Shown one piece after another: positions 37,431 to 48,300 of a stretch of 64,000 bases of DNA (the stretch's first letter is position 1; every line of letters begins with the position of its first letter). The translations under genes were made by a program, and so were the position numbers. A model generated the notes under the pieces. That model saw nothing but the letters and a program-made list of their open reading frames with translations. It ran no database searches and was not told the origin of the DNA. Origin of the DNA: Amoebidium appalachense (Eukaryota > Ichthyosporea); assembly GCA_963693365.1 (NCBI GenBank), contig CAVNZM010000004.1, positions 62,001 through 126,000 of the forward strand, written 5' to 3'.

Positions 37431-39865
37431 ACATAGGTTCAGAAGAAGAGTGTGTATCACTACGTTGCAGTTTTCACATACTTTGTAGTTCACGCGCGCG
37501 GAGGCATAATGTTAACGTGCGTTACCGGTTATAGAAAGCACAAGCGTAACTAGCGTTTTATATCATAAATAGTCATAAAATGGTAACGTTCATTATAACT
37601 ACGATGCATGAGAATAGAATGATATCAATAATACATACATTAGATATCGTACGGATATCTTGCGATATATCATCTGGTGTCCGGAGAATGTGCACGTGCC
37701 TGTGATGTGCACCCGCCCTAATGCAGTAAGGTATTCTTTTCAGGCGCTAATAAACCTTCAAAGGTGGTAACATCCTCGGAACACACAAAATATAAAATTG
37801 CAATAAATAACCATTTTCCTGCTTCGATGCTCGAAATTGGTACTATGTAGTTACTAGATTGCTCTATTTTGCCTAGTGTTTAGTGTTTCGGACGTTCGCA
37901 ATTTACACTCTTCCACATGGCACTTGCCAAATGGGGTAATTTAGTTTTATTTGCGGCCATTGTGGTTGCGTGTTTATCTAACAAATATCATTATGAGATG
38001 TTTATGACCCCTGTGGGATATGTACAAGATCAGACCATAGAAGATCAGGTCGTTGCGATGTCGTAAAGATGGCAGAAACATATCTTCATTAGATGTATGC
38101 GATAATCTCAATTAAACATGAAACGTGATTGGCTGATCACAGTTGGGTGACCCTGAGCATGCCGTTTTGAAGAATAACAACCAATCAAAATCGGGTTTGC
38201 CATTTTGTGATTTTCGTCCCACAATCGAACGGAAAAGTGATTTCCTGGCCCTATATAAATGGCCGTGCCATGCCACCATCACATTCAGATGGCCGCAATG
38301 AGCCCCGCAATGCCCCGTGTGAGTAATTGGCGGGTTTCCCAACGATTGCTCAGCTGGCTTGATCACAAAAATTTTCTTTGCGCGTATATCGCAACCATTC
38401 TCATCGGACATCTAATAGACATCTAAAGGATTTTTCGATTGTTCTTCTGATATCTTTCTAATATCCACAATGCTGCCGTTTAGATATCACATTGATGTAC
38501 TTACAAAAGACACTGACCTTCTACTGCACGGATGTTCTTCTGATATCTTTCTAATATCCACAATACTGCCGCTTAGATATCACTGGGATGGCAAGCTTAT
38601 GTATCATATACTTATGAATTCGATATATAAATATATCCCTATGCGGATATCGCAATGATAATCTAAGGGCCTCTAAAAGATATGTAGATGATACCTCGTG
38701 GACTACTGCTCTGGACAGATTAGGATATTCAAATGATAGGTTACAGCATATCACATTGATGTACATAGCGACATCTTACCGATATCAATCACACAACTCA
38801 CTAGTTATTATTTAGATATATCAGGTACATATCCTTACGACGTGTACAAAGATATGAATTAGATATCGTAGCTTGGGCCTGCAAAGAGGCAGTTGTGATA
38901 TGTTTGAGATGTAGGACCAAAAACAGATAACATATTGAATATAAAAGGGATATCAAAAAGAATATCAAAAGGATACCCACAATGCTGCCGTTTTAGACAG
39001 AGCGGGATATTCAAATGATAAGTTACAGCATATCACATTGATGTACATAGGGGCATCTTACACATACCAATCACATATATCACAAGTCTTTATTTAGATA
39101 TATTTGGTACATATCCTTACGACCTGTACAATGATATGAATTAGATATCATATCTTGGGCCTGTGGACAAAGGGATATCCGAAAGGATATCAAAAGGATG
39201 TCTTCAACATGCCTACTGGTTGTGTACAAGGGTATCTTCTGGATTACCCCCATGGGCGCATAACGATATCAAAAAAATGGTTGTAGGTACATCACAACGA
39301 TGTCCAGACGATATCAAAACAACATCTGTATTATATTCAATTTATAAGCATACATGTTATCCATCAGATATCACGTGGATATCAATTTGTATTGTCCCAC
39401 GACATCAGGTAGATATCGTCATGTAATGCGTATTGGATGGGATTAAGATATTCTATAATGAGGGATATCTGTAGGCTATAACAAAGACATCTAACAGATA
39501 TCGTTTGGGGCACCAATATCCTAAACGTATGTGAAACATATCCAAAAGAGCTATTATGACCTTGCTAACATACATATCACTAGGATAGCATATGGATATC
39601 ATAATGCTATGAGGAAATTTTGAGATTTTCGGTCAAAAACCAAAACCATCGTGGTTTTCTATGATATCGTAAGGATATCGTAAGGATATCAGCAAAGGAT
39701 GGGTTTCGGATATGCGCCATACCATAACCAATCCGAACCCTATCAAAGATATCATTGATAGGGATCTGATGGGTTCTATCCGGGAATTCTATGATATCTT
39801 GTCAGGCTCTTTTTGACGTATTTAGGGTGGGGTTTGGTATGCCATATATCAAAATGATATATAAG
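37431..39865. other. GATATC-rich right body of the TIR element
   Basis: AT-rich with dozens of GATAT/ATATC steps. A roughly 160-bp segment is duplicated directly (38723-38881 and 39004-39163, roughly 80% alike). TTTCTAATATCCACAAT-containing segments at about 38450 and 38540 also match. GATGGGTTTCGGAT occurs near 39698 as well as in the right TIR. No long gene-like frame is seen. Confidence 0.6.
38160..38325 (+). promoter_or_regulatory. Candidate promoter with a possible short first exon
   Basis: ACCAATCAAAAT (CCAAT type) at about 38180, CTATATAAATGG at about 38251, then an ATG at 38290 opening MAAMSPAMPR, ended by the donor-like GTGAGT at about 38320. No downstream exon was found, so this may be a decayed or chance promoter. 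Confidence 0.25.
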
Positions 39866-39899
39866 ATGGGTTTCGGATGCCGGATGAAGTTTGCTGATG
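39866..39899 (-). repeat. Right terminal inverted repeat
   Basis: 34 bp, perfect inverse of 26382-26415. Confidence 0.8.
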
Positions 39900-39901
39900 G
39901 T

Positions 39902-40819
39902 GTCTACATCAAGACCTTCCCCAACGGTGACATCATCCTCACTGGCAACTATGTGGACGACGTCATCATCATCTGCACGGCCAACTCTTCCCACACCAAG
40001 GATCTAGTAGACCACATCATGAAGTCAGCTCTCTGCAAGGTCGACCTCCCCGACATCTTCCTCGGCACACACTGTCTCATCCACACCCCCGGTCACCTCA
40101 AGCTGCTTCAACAGTCTTACATCAACGACATCGTCAGAAACTTCAACCTCAACAATGCCAACCCCAAGGCCACTCCCATCCCCGTCGGCACCGTCATCAC
40201 CATCAACGAGAACGACTCACCACCCATCAAGGTTCCATACCGTGAACTACTCGGCCGTCTTTTATGGGTTGCTCGTTGTTTCCGGCCCGACATCTCCTTT
40301 GCCATCGACTACCTCGGTAGATTCAGTGCCAACCCCATCAAACTTGCATGGGAATGTCTGCTCCGTGTAGTTCGTTACCTCATCGGCACTTCCAACCTCG
40401 GCCTTCACTACGACAAGTCTGCATCCGACGACAACACCCCCTTGCTGGAGTGTTATTCTGATGCCTGACTTTGCTAACTGCCCCAACACCCGTCGTTCAA
40501 CCACCGGATACGTCATCTTCTTCAAGGGCATCCCCATCACATGGTATTCGAAGCTGCAGTCCATCACGGCAACATCCACCACCGAGGCTGAGCTTCTGGC
40601 CATCAATGATGCTGTTCAAAACGTCATCTGGCACCGTGATCTCCTCCGTGAACTCGGCTACCCGATGACCGACCCCACCCCCGTCTACTGTGACAACCAA
40701 TCCACCATTGCCCTCCTGCACACCAACAGCATCAAGCACCGGACCAAACACATTGCCGTCCGGTACCACAACACGAAGGACTACATCAAGAGTGGGGATG
40801 TGGTCGTCACCTACGTGTC
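39902..40819 (+). pseudogene. Copia RT (C-terminal part) and RNase H
   Basis: Continues RT with VYIKTFPNGDIIL and the catalytic YVDDVIIIC, then the connection region and RNase H (TTGYVIFFKGIPITWYSKLQ; STTEAELLAI; YCDNQSTIALL). A frameshift near 40465 splits ECYSDA from the rest. It ends at VVVTYV, where the gypsy element is inserted; the last codons are at 55991. Confidence 0.87.
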
Positions 40820-41800
40820 GCAAAGTCGTTAATATTTATTATATTCTAATTGGTTCTAAATCACGAAAGCTTATGACTCTATATTGGAGAACTTTTCATC
40901 ATACGAGAGCATGCGAGTAATGAGAAAGCGAGCCAAGAAACAACCACAAAATGTATTTAAAAATACGCCAATTATAATAGAGCCAAGAGCCAAGAGCATC
41001 CTATAACAGAGCCAAGAGATTGCAAAGGGTAATTACCCAGGAAATACAAGCGTCAGGTGTGAACATGAAAAACATCGCCAAAGTATCAGTCTGTTCTGTG
41101 GAATTCATATTTATTGATATTCATTATTATCATTGGCTGGACAGTGAGCCACTGGCTCACTAGTTACGTAACCATCAGATCCCTAGTGGGAAATTAGAGT
41201 GTGTATAGAGTGTGTCAAATCGAAGTCTTAAAATATTATACTGACATTTGAGTGATAAATAGTGTTGCACATAAGCTATAAATATATTCACTGAGATATT
41301 ATTAGGTACAGTTGTACATATGAATTGTATTGTATGAGACCATGTCTGAATGCACAGTGAGCCGCGAACTACCGGGGTTCGTAATCTTAGATGACTGGCG
41401 ATTCTACTTTTGATAGGTTAATCTTTGCTCGGCGAAATTCATAATCAGCGAGTAGTATACAATTAGTAATCGTGTAGTCATCGGGATTTTCTTAGAAACT
41501 TCTTATAGGACTTTCGGGAACCTTCCAGCTAGTATATAAACCGCGTTTAGTTTCAGTCTTAGACAGGTAGACCAACCGATTCCTCGATGTAGTTACAACC
41601 CTTGCGCTTAGTTAGATCGGTAATTTCCTCTCGATACGTCTCCAGTCGTCTACGTTGTAGGTGGTGCATCGGCATTTCGTCTCATATCAACCCTCTACAT
41701 TCCTGTGTATGGCCAGGCTGCCTACTAGAAATAAACAGCATTGACAAACTAAAACTAACTTATGCGTAATCTACTGGCTGCTTTACTGCCGTCCTTTTCG
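40820..41800 (+). repeat. Gypsy 5' LTR
   Basis: 981 bp. TATATAAA at 41533-41540 and AATAAA at 41730-41735. Confidence 0.93.
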
Positions 41801-41813
41801 TGGTAGCAGAGAC
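41801..41813 (+). promoter_or_regulatory. Gypsy primer-binding site
   Basis: TGGTAGCAGAGAC starts directly after the LTR. This is the common TGGTAGC-type tRNA 3'-end complement; the tRNA is not identified here. Confidence 0.75.
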
Positions 41814-41983
41814 ACCTGCGTGGGCTTAGCAACGTGTCCGCATTATTGCAAACTCTCCGACAGTACAAGTAGCTAGTACTCACATACCTCAAGATAAAAA
41901 TATCACCATGGCACCCTCCACACGTAGTCAGAAAAACATTAACTCCGATGAGGAGAACGAGCGCCCCGTCTCTCCCGTTCTGA

Positions 41984-43804
41984 GTGAGAACGAGGAACTT
42001 CGAAGAGACAGATTACATAACAGAGAAGCGCAACAGCGAGAGCGAGAAGGAAGAAAAAGACACCACTGAAGGTAAACACTATCTTAAACGCTATACTGGT
42101 GATAAATTTTATGGTGAAATATCAGATATTACCAACACTGCACGTGCCCATGTTGAATCTTATATTAAACAAATTACGGATCATATTAACCGTTTCAACT
42201 TTAGCGCAAAAGAGGGATGTAATTTATTGGTTGACCAGTGCAAAGGCACTGCAAGGGAACTACTCACAGACCAAACAGTGTCCAAATTATATAAAGAACA
42301 CAACAGCTACAACGAAGTATTTAAAGCACTCTGTCAAATATTGCGTGATGAATATAATAGCCCTGCCGCACGCATAGGCGCACTATCTAAATATAATAAT
42401 TATAAAATGAAGCCAGGAGAATCATTCGGAAAGTATATGGCAGTAAAAAGAAAATTAGCTATAATTGCAAATGAACCATCTAGTGGAGAGAAATTCTGTT
42501 TTAAATTATGGGAAGGTATACCCGCACACCTTAAAGCTAAACTACCTGCAGATGCACCACGCAATTTAGATGTACTTAGAAGTGCCTGCGAATATCAAAT
42601 GGCTATCTCCGAAAATCCAGATAATAATAGAAAAATTTCATTTTCCACTGTAAATGTCGTACAAGAACCCCAAACCCCTAATCCACAAAATCCCAGCCCC
42701 CCCCCATACTCTCCCAATTACTCCCCCAACCGCCCCTTCTCACCACCGAATTACCCCGCCAACCGCCCCTTCTCACCACACACCCGCCCCCGCACAAACG
42801 CGTATAACGCATACCGCCGCCGCAATCACAATAATGATCCCCGCTTCCGCAACCGAAAACACTGTGTATTCCACCCCAACTCACGTTCTCATAACACAGT
42901 TGACTGCACCCTCACCCGCGAATATTTCGCCAACAATGGGCAGCTCAACAACACCAGTGTCACCTCCAACCCCGCCAACAACAACACCAACACCGCCAAT
43001 CGCGCCATCCGCGTGCAGGTTAACAATGCCCGCCCGCCCACCCCGCACTCGCGTACCACTCATGCACGTGACCAAGCTAACCTGGTGATGACTGTCGAAC
43101 CTGATTTCGACGACATGGCGTATTTTGTGCGCGACGAAAATTTAGGTGCGACCCCCCTGCGCATGCGCCGAATTTTCGATTCAAGTGACGAAGAGGATTC
43201 CGATGATGATGCGAGCCACAAGATTTACTCCGCCGCTGCAGCCAAAATTATCATTACCATTAACAGCCCGGACAGCAACGCAACACACGACGGAGAGGAC
43301 ACCGATCCCGATATGCCCCCCCTGTTATCCGAATCCGATGCCGACAACGACACCGCATGCCTCGCCGATACGCCCGACCGCACGGTGAGCCCTTCGCCCA
43401 TGCAAACTGAGGAGGCGTACAGTCCCGAAACCACCGGCGCTTGGTGCTGCAGCGAGCTCACACACGCACTTGCCCCCGGCGACATGAACTTTCTTGAAAA
43501 CATGATTGCCCAAACGGTGTTTGCTAGGGATAACTTCCGCAACGACCCAGAGGATCCCCACCACGCCGCAATGATCACCTTCCAGCACATGTGGTTCGAC
43601 ACTCTTCTCAAGGAACACGACATGTTCATGATCAACCTTATCCGCCGCCATCTTAAGCTCGGCCACCTTGATCCCGACACTTGCATCGATCACGTGATGT
43701 CTCATGTGCACAGAGTGCTGTACGGCAAGCCCCCGACCACTGTCTTCAAGTATTGGGAATATGTTGCCATGATTTACGAGGATGGTCTGTTCAACAAAGA
43801 GTGA
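41984..43804 (+). CDS. Gypsy Gag polyprotein
   Basis: About 606 residues. The first ATG of the region (41908, MAPSTRSQKN) is in another frame and meets a stop at about 42067, so a 1-nt shift near 41990 probably separates it from the main frame, or a non-ATG start is used. The capsid core includes DKFYGEISDITN and MKPGESFGKYMAVKRKL. A Pro/Asn/Arg-rich linker precedes a compact CX2HX5HX4C knuckle (CVFHPNSRSHNTVDC, about 288-302). An acidic C-terminal half ends in FKYWEYVAMIYEDG. It forms virus-like particles. The TGA at 43802 overlaps the protease frame, which lies one base on, so frameshifting is likely. Confidence 0.85.
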   Translation: MRTRNFEETDYITEKRNSESEKEEKDTTEGKHYLKRYTGDKFYGEISDITNTARAHVESYIKQITDHINRFNFSAKEGCNLLVDQCKGTARELLTDQTVSKLYKEHNSYNEVFKALCQILRDEYNSPAARIGALSKYNNYKMKPGESFGKYMAVKRKLAIIANEPSSGEKFCFKLWEGIPAHLKAKLPADAPRNLDVLRSACEYQMAISENPDNNRKISFSTVNVVQEPQTPNPQNPSPPPYSPNYSPNRPFSPPNYPANRPFSPHTRPRTNAYNAYRRRNHNNDPRFRNRKHCVFHPNSRSHNTVDCTLTREYFANNGQLNNTSVTSNPANNNTNTANRAIRVQVNNARPPTPHSRTTHARDQANLVMTVEPDFDDMAYFVRDENLGATPLRMRRIFDSSDEEDSDDDASHKIYSAAAAKIIITINSPDSNATHDGEDTDPDMPPLLSESDADNDTACLADTPDRTVSPSPMQTEEAYSPETTGAWCCSELTHALAPGDMNFLENMIAQTVFARDNFRNDPEDPHHAAMITFQHMWFDTLLKEHDMFMINLIRRHLKLGHLDPDTCIDHVMSHVHRVLYGKPPTTVFKYWEYVAMIYEDGLFNKE

Positions 43805-44525
43805 CGGCCATCTGATTCCCTTCGAATTATCGGAAGGTAAGGCATCTGTACCCTATATTCGTACGTCTGCCACTATGCTCGATTGTGAAATAAATGGCAT
43901 TCCCACATATGCGTGTATGGACACAGGTGCTGGTCCGGCTATTATGTCTCGAGCGCAGGCAGATCACTTTGGTGTGAAATATAGCAAGATCCCCCCCGTA
44001 GCTATCTATGGGATAGGAAATCAGTCAGTTAACGTACACAGCCAGGGCATGGTAGAGATATGTTTAATTGGGAAAGATGGTTTACGTGTTTCTGTTAACT
44101 ACCCCTTTCGTATTACAGACACACACAACACACCCCAAACCCCCGTACAGACACCTGTGCTCCTAGGGAATAGTTTTTGGGCAGCTCTAGCAGCAGTGTG
44201 CACAGTCACGTATACTTGGCACTCCCTTACTCTATCTCTCCCTGATGGTAGAACAACTGAAATCCCTACTCACACACACCACTCCCACCCTTCCCCCCCT
44301 CCCCCCCACCCACACCACACATTCCACACACACAGAATCCCGCACTATGATCAAGAAGCACTGCCAAAACCCCATGGGTTTCTTAGAGGACCACATTCTC
44401 TTTGGCTCCTACAACCCCAAGTACCACACCCACATGGACCCCTACTGGAGCCCACCCACGTGGCCCACAGTAGCCACCCCCAGCTACTCTCCTATCTCCA
44501 CTCCCCGCATGCCCAGCCCCGCTAA
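43782..44525 (+). CDS. Gypsy aspartic protease
   Basis: A frame +1 to gag, overlapping its last 23 bp. Contains the retropepsin active site CMDTGAGPAIMS and the flap-like IYGIGNQS, then VLLGNSFW, the usual second hydrophobic-Gly motif. After about 170 residues the frame becomes His/Pro-rich, and the real product probably shifts into the next frame near 44250. It matures Gag and Pol. Confidence 0.85.
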   Translation: MVCSTKSDGHLIPFELSEGKASVPYIRTSATMLDCEINGIPTYACMDTGAGPAIMSRAQADHFGVKYSKIPPVAIYGIGNQSVNVHSQGMVEICLIGKDGLRVSVNYPFRITDTHNTPQTPVQTPVLLGNSFWAALAAVCTVTYTWHSLTLSLPDGRTTEIPTHTHHSHPSPPPPHPHHTFHTHRIPHYDQEALPKPHGFLRGPHSLWLLQPQVPHPHGPLLEPTHVAHSSHPQLLSYLHSPHAQPR

Positions 44526-45363
44526 CTCACCTACGGTGAACAAGCGCATCAAGATGGAGCCCATGGTGGAGTATGCCGTGAATACCCCTCCCGTACCGCT
44601 GGTTGCCTACGCAGCCGCTGATATCTGCGATGACGCTGCCACAGGTACACACCCCCACCCCCCCCTGCATCCCCCCCCTTCCTTTAGTCAGTCATCCCCT
44701 ACCACAACTTTTGTTGCTAGATGCTCGCACCAACAACACCTCTCTCCCGGACTTAACACAATTGATGTCACCATACACCCCCCCCCTCCTCCCGGCCCCT
44801 TCGCTGCTACATTTATTACCACAAAAGATTTAAATAACACACACAGAAGCATGGTATGCCCCATAGTCACATATGCCACCACACACCCCGTATCCATCCC
44901 CATTGTTAACTACTCAAATACATCCATACTACCACGGGATTATGTAGTGGCAACTGTAGACTTGCTTGACATGGAAAACGAAACACTGCACACACTCACT
45001 AAGGGCTTAGTAGGCAAGATTTTCCCCGAAACATTTGGACCTACCTCCGGTGGTGCCCCACAGGGACATGCGCGCCCCCTGCCGTTGTCCCCTGAGACAG
45101 CTCTGTTACTCAACGAGCAGCTGGACCTGACAGCACCTACGCCACACCCGCAAGAGTTAGCACCAGACACAATTTTAGAGTCATCTGAGATTATTGAATA
45201 CTGCCCTCTAGCCTTTATGTGTACGTGTTATCACAAACCTGCTTCTTGTGACGCGTGTAAAAGGAAGATTCGTGGTTGCACTGTGCCCCACAATTATTGT
45301 CTTTTGTCGCATTCCCCCCTCCCCCCCCACCCCCCCCACCCCACCCCCTCCAGGGCAGGATGA
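44245..45363 (+). CDS. Gypsy spacer ORF between protease and RT
   Basis: 372 residues open in a third frame. Contains a Pro/Thr-rich start, MVEYAVNTPPVPLVAYAAADI, VDLLDMENETLHTL and a C-terminal Cys cluster CTCYHKPASCDACKRKIRGC. I do not recognise a domain. It overlaps the RT frame by about 115 bp through a poly-C stretch (45310-45355), where a slip would join the frames. It may be part of one polyprotein with two shifts, or a family-specific insert. Confidence 0.55.
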   Translation: MVEQLKSLLTHTTPTLPPLPPTHTTHSTHTESRTMIKKHCQNPMGFLEDHILFGSYNPKYHTHMDPYWSPPTWPTVATPSYSPISTPRMPSPANSPTVNKRIKMEPMVEYAVNTPPVPLVAYAAADICDDAATGTHPHPPLHPPPSFSQSSPTTTFVARCSHQQHLSPGLNTIDVTIHPPPPPGPFAATFITTKDLNNTHRSMVCPIVTYATTHPVSIPIVNYSNTSILPRDYVVATVDLLDMENETLHTLTKGLVGKIFPETFGPTSGGAPQGHARPLPLSPETALLLNEQLDLTAPTPHPQELAPDTILESSEIIEYCPLAFMCTCYHKPASCDACKRKIRGCTVPHNYCLLSHSPLPPHPPHPTPSRAG

Positions 45364-48300
45364 CACCTCTTTCTATTCAGGGGTAAGCAACGACAGCATT
45401 ATCTCTTATACTTATGCAACCGCCGGAGATACATGTGTATTTACTTACACAAACGCACAGCCTAGCGTTAAAATTACTGTTAACGAGAATATGCCCAAAA
45501 ATGGCAACTCACCAAATACAGCATTCATAGGCGTTGGTAGCGCATTTATAGAGGATGACTCGGATGTAGAGGCTGGTGGCAGTGGTAGTGTACCCCCACC
45601 ACCCATATCGGACTCACCGGTTCCTGCGGAACCGAAGTTTGGTGAGCGCTTAAATAAAACACAAATTATTCAACTTAAACAAGTGATTGCACGGTATCCT
45701 GAGGTGTTCAGAGTCAGAGTGGCGTCCATGGCAAAATTAGGTGTCAAACATTACATAGACGTAGGAAACCACCCCCCCATTGCCCGCAAACCTTACCGCA
45801 CTTCACACGCAGAAAGGGAGGCAATACGCAAAGAAATAGCAGAAATGCTTAAAATAGGTGTGATCGAACCGAGTACAAGTGCATGGGCAAGCCCAGTAGT
45901 ATTAGTTCCAAAGAAAAACACCAACAAATTACGATTTTGTGTTGACTACCGCCAAACATGCAATGCCGTAGCTAAAAAGAATGCATACCCCCTCCCCTCC
46001 ATACAAGAAGCACTTGACTCTTTTGCCGGTTGTGTTATATTTACTGTTTTCGATTTGGCTCATGGTTACTGGCTCATCCCAATGGAAGAGAGTTCTAAAG
46101 AAATTACTGCTTTTACAACACACATGGGACTTTTTCAATTTAAAGACATGCCATTCGGTTTATCTGCTGCTCCCGGTACCTTCCAAAAGTGCGTAAATCA
46201 AATAATTAATGGCGCACATGAATATGCAAAAGCATACTTAGATGACATTATAGTGGCATCAAAGTCCTTTGAAGAACACACAGTGCACGTAGAAGATATA
46301 CTAAGGCGCTTAGATGATGCAGGTGCATGCGTACAAATAAGTAAATGTGCATTTGGCACACACAGCACACCGTACCTGGGACACGTAGTATCAGTAGATG
46401 GCATCTCCGTAGATGAGTCCAAAATCGAAAAGGTAAGAGATTGGCCTGTACCACAAAATATAAGTGAGCTTCGGTCATTTTTAGGTTTAGCCAATTACTA
46501 CCGCCGCTTTGTCTCTAACTTTGCTTCTGTTACCGCCCCCCTCCGCCAACTACAACGCGCTGAAGCAATATGGAGATGGAGTGAGCAGCAACAACACGCA
46601 TTCCACACACTGAAGCAATTATTAATATCCGCACCCATTCTTGCGCACCCCCGCTTTGATAGAGAATTTACACTGTACACTGATGCAAGCTACTCAGGAC
46701 TTGGTGCCGTGTTAGAGCAAGTAGATGACGAAGGATTATCACATGTTATTGCTTATGCTAGCCGCTCCTTACATGACACAGAAACGAGATATGCAGTTAC
46801 AGAATTAGAGTGTGCCGCACTTGTGTGGGCAACAGAACACTTCCGCCCTTATTTATTTCAAACACACTTTAAAGTTGTATGCGACCACACAGCACTGAAA
46901 GCACTACTTACCAAAGAATTGCCGAATCCGAGGCTGCAGAGGTGGGCACTCAAATTACAAGCAATGGATTTCACAATTATAGCCCGCCCCGGCACACAAC
47001 ATGTTAATGCTGACGCCCCTTCCCGCCTCCCTGCAGTGTCCGCCACGGCACGCACACGTGCACCTGTGAACGACACAAGCACACACGTCAACTTGGATAC
47101 ATATAATATTATGCCTACACAACGACAGGAGCCGGTTCTCCGCGAGGGGGAGAGACCTATTGCGGCCCAACAAGTTGACAGCACGATTTTTGCGCAAAAC
47201 GTGAAAGCGCTACGAGAGGCACAGTCTTTAGAGACGCCCGACATGGCTTACATCACTAAAGATTCATTGCGTAGCAGCTCCAAAAGACGGAGAGCGGAAG
47301 CTCAAGTGAATGAAACAACACAGAACAACACATGTGCACACAAAAGCAACACAGACCACACACACACACACACACCCCACACACAAAACGACACACAACA
47401 CACAGACACAGACACACCAGACACACAATTCGACCTACCACACACACAAAACGACACACAGCACACAGAGACAGACACACCAGACACACAGAACGACACA
47501 CCACCCCACACACAGAACACACACCACAGTGAACACACACCACCCACAGACACACAACACCACACACACAAAAACACCACTTCCTTACCAGACACACCGA
47601 CAGCGACCACCCCCCCAACAAAGCGAGCAAAACGTACTACACACCAAAACAAAGATACAGAAAAGACACTTACACACTGGATAGAGCCACGTTTTCGACA
47701 CTTAACTCCCACAGAAGTACGGGCATACCAACAAAACGACACTAGATGCAGAGCGATTATTGAGTATGTAACGAAAAAGATAGTACCGACGGATGATAAA
47801 GTATACAGAGAGATACTTTTGTGCAAGGATGCGTATATGGTGCACGACAATATTCTATACAGAGTGAGCATACCACAGACAAGGAAAGATCCTAAAGATG
47901 TACTACGGCACACCCTTTATGTTCCCTACGGCTTAAGACACAACACATTCGCTGCGTGCCACGAAGATCTATCAGCAGGTCACTATGGTTTTAGCAAAAC
48001 TTATCTCAGAGTGTGCGAACGCTTTTTCTGGCCCAATATGTACGCTGATATTCTAGCATGGTGCCGTGCATGCAAAACTTGTGCAACACGGAAATCTTAC
48101 CCGCGCACACGTATGCCATCCACCTATAGGGAAACCGAGGGACCACTCGATGTAGTAGCACTAGACATAGTCGGCCCATTCTCCCCAGCAACCCTGAACG
48201 GGAATACACACATATTAGTAGCTGTAGACGAATTTACCCGATGGCCAGAAGCTTGGCCCATGACTGAGCCAACCTCCGAGAAGATAGCAAAAATATTAGT

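Larger units (their letters stand above)
26382..39899. mobile_element. 13.5 kb element with 34-bp terminal inverted repeats, no recognised transposase
   Basis: The left end 26382-26415 (CATCAGCAAACTTC...) and right end 39866-39899 (...GAAGTTTGCTGATG) are perfect 34-bp inverted repeats. The interruption splits copia RT between DPC and VYIK codons. The inferred empty site shows a 2-bp GT shared by both flanks (26380-26381, 39900-39901). The body is AT-rich and crowded with GATATC and near-palindromes. It carries a LINE (26954-31510), a 185-bp satellite array and TG/CA runs. No transposase, helicase or polymerase frame is seen. The 34 bp also translate into a copia-like string, so an alternative origin by inversion or duplication of copia sequence is possible. 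Confidence 0.6.
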
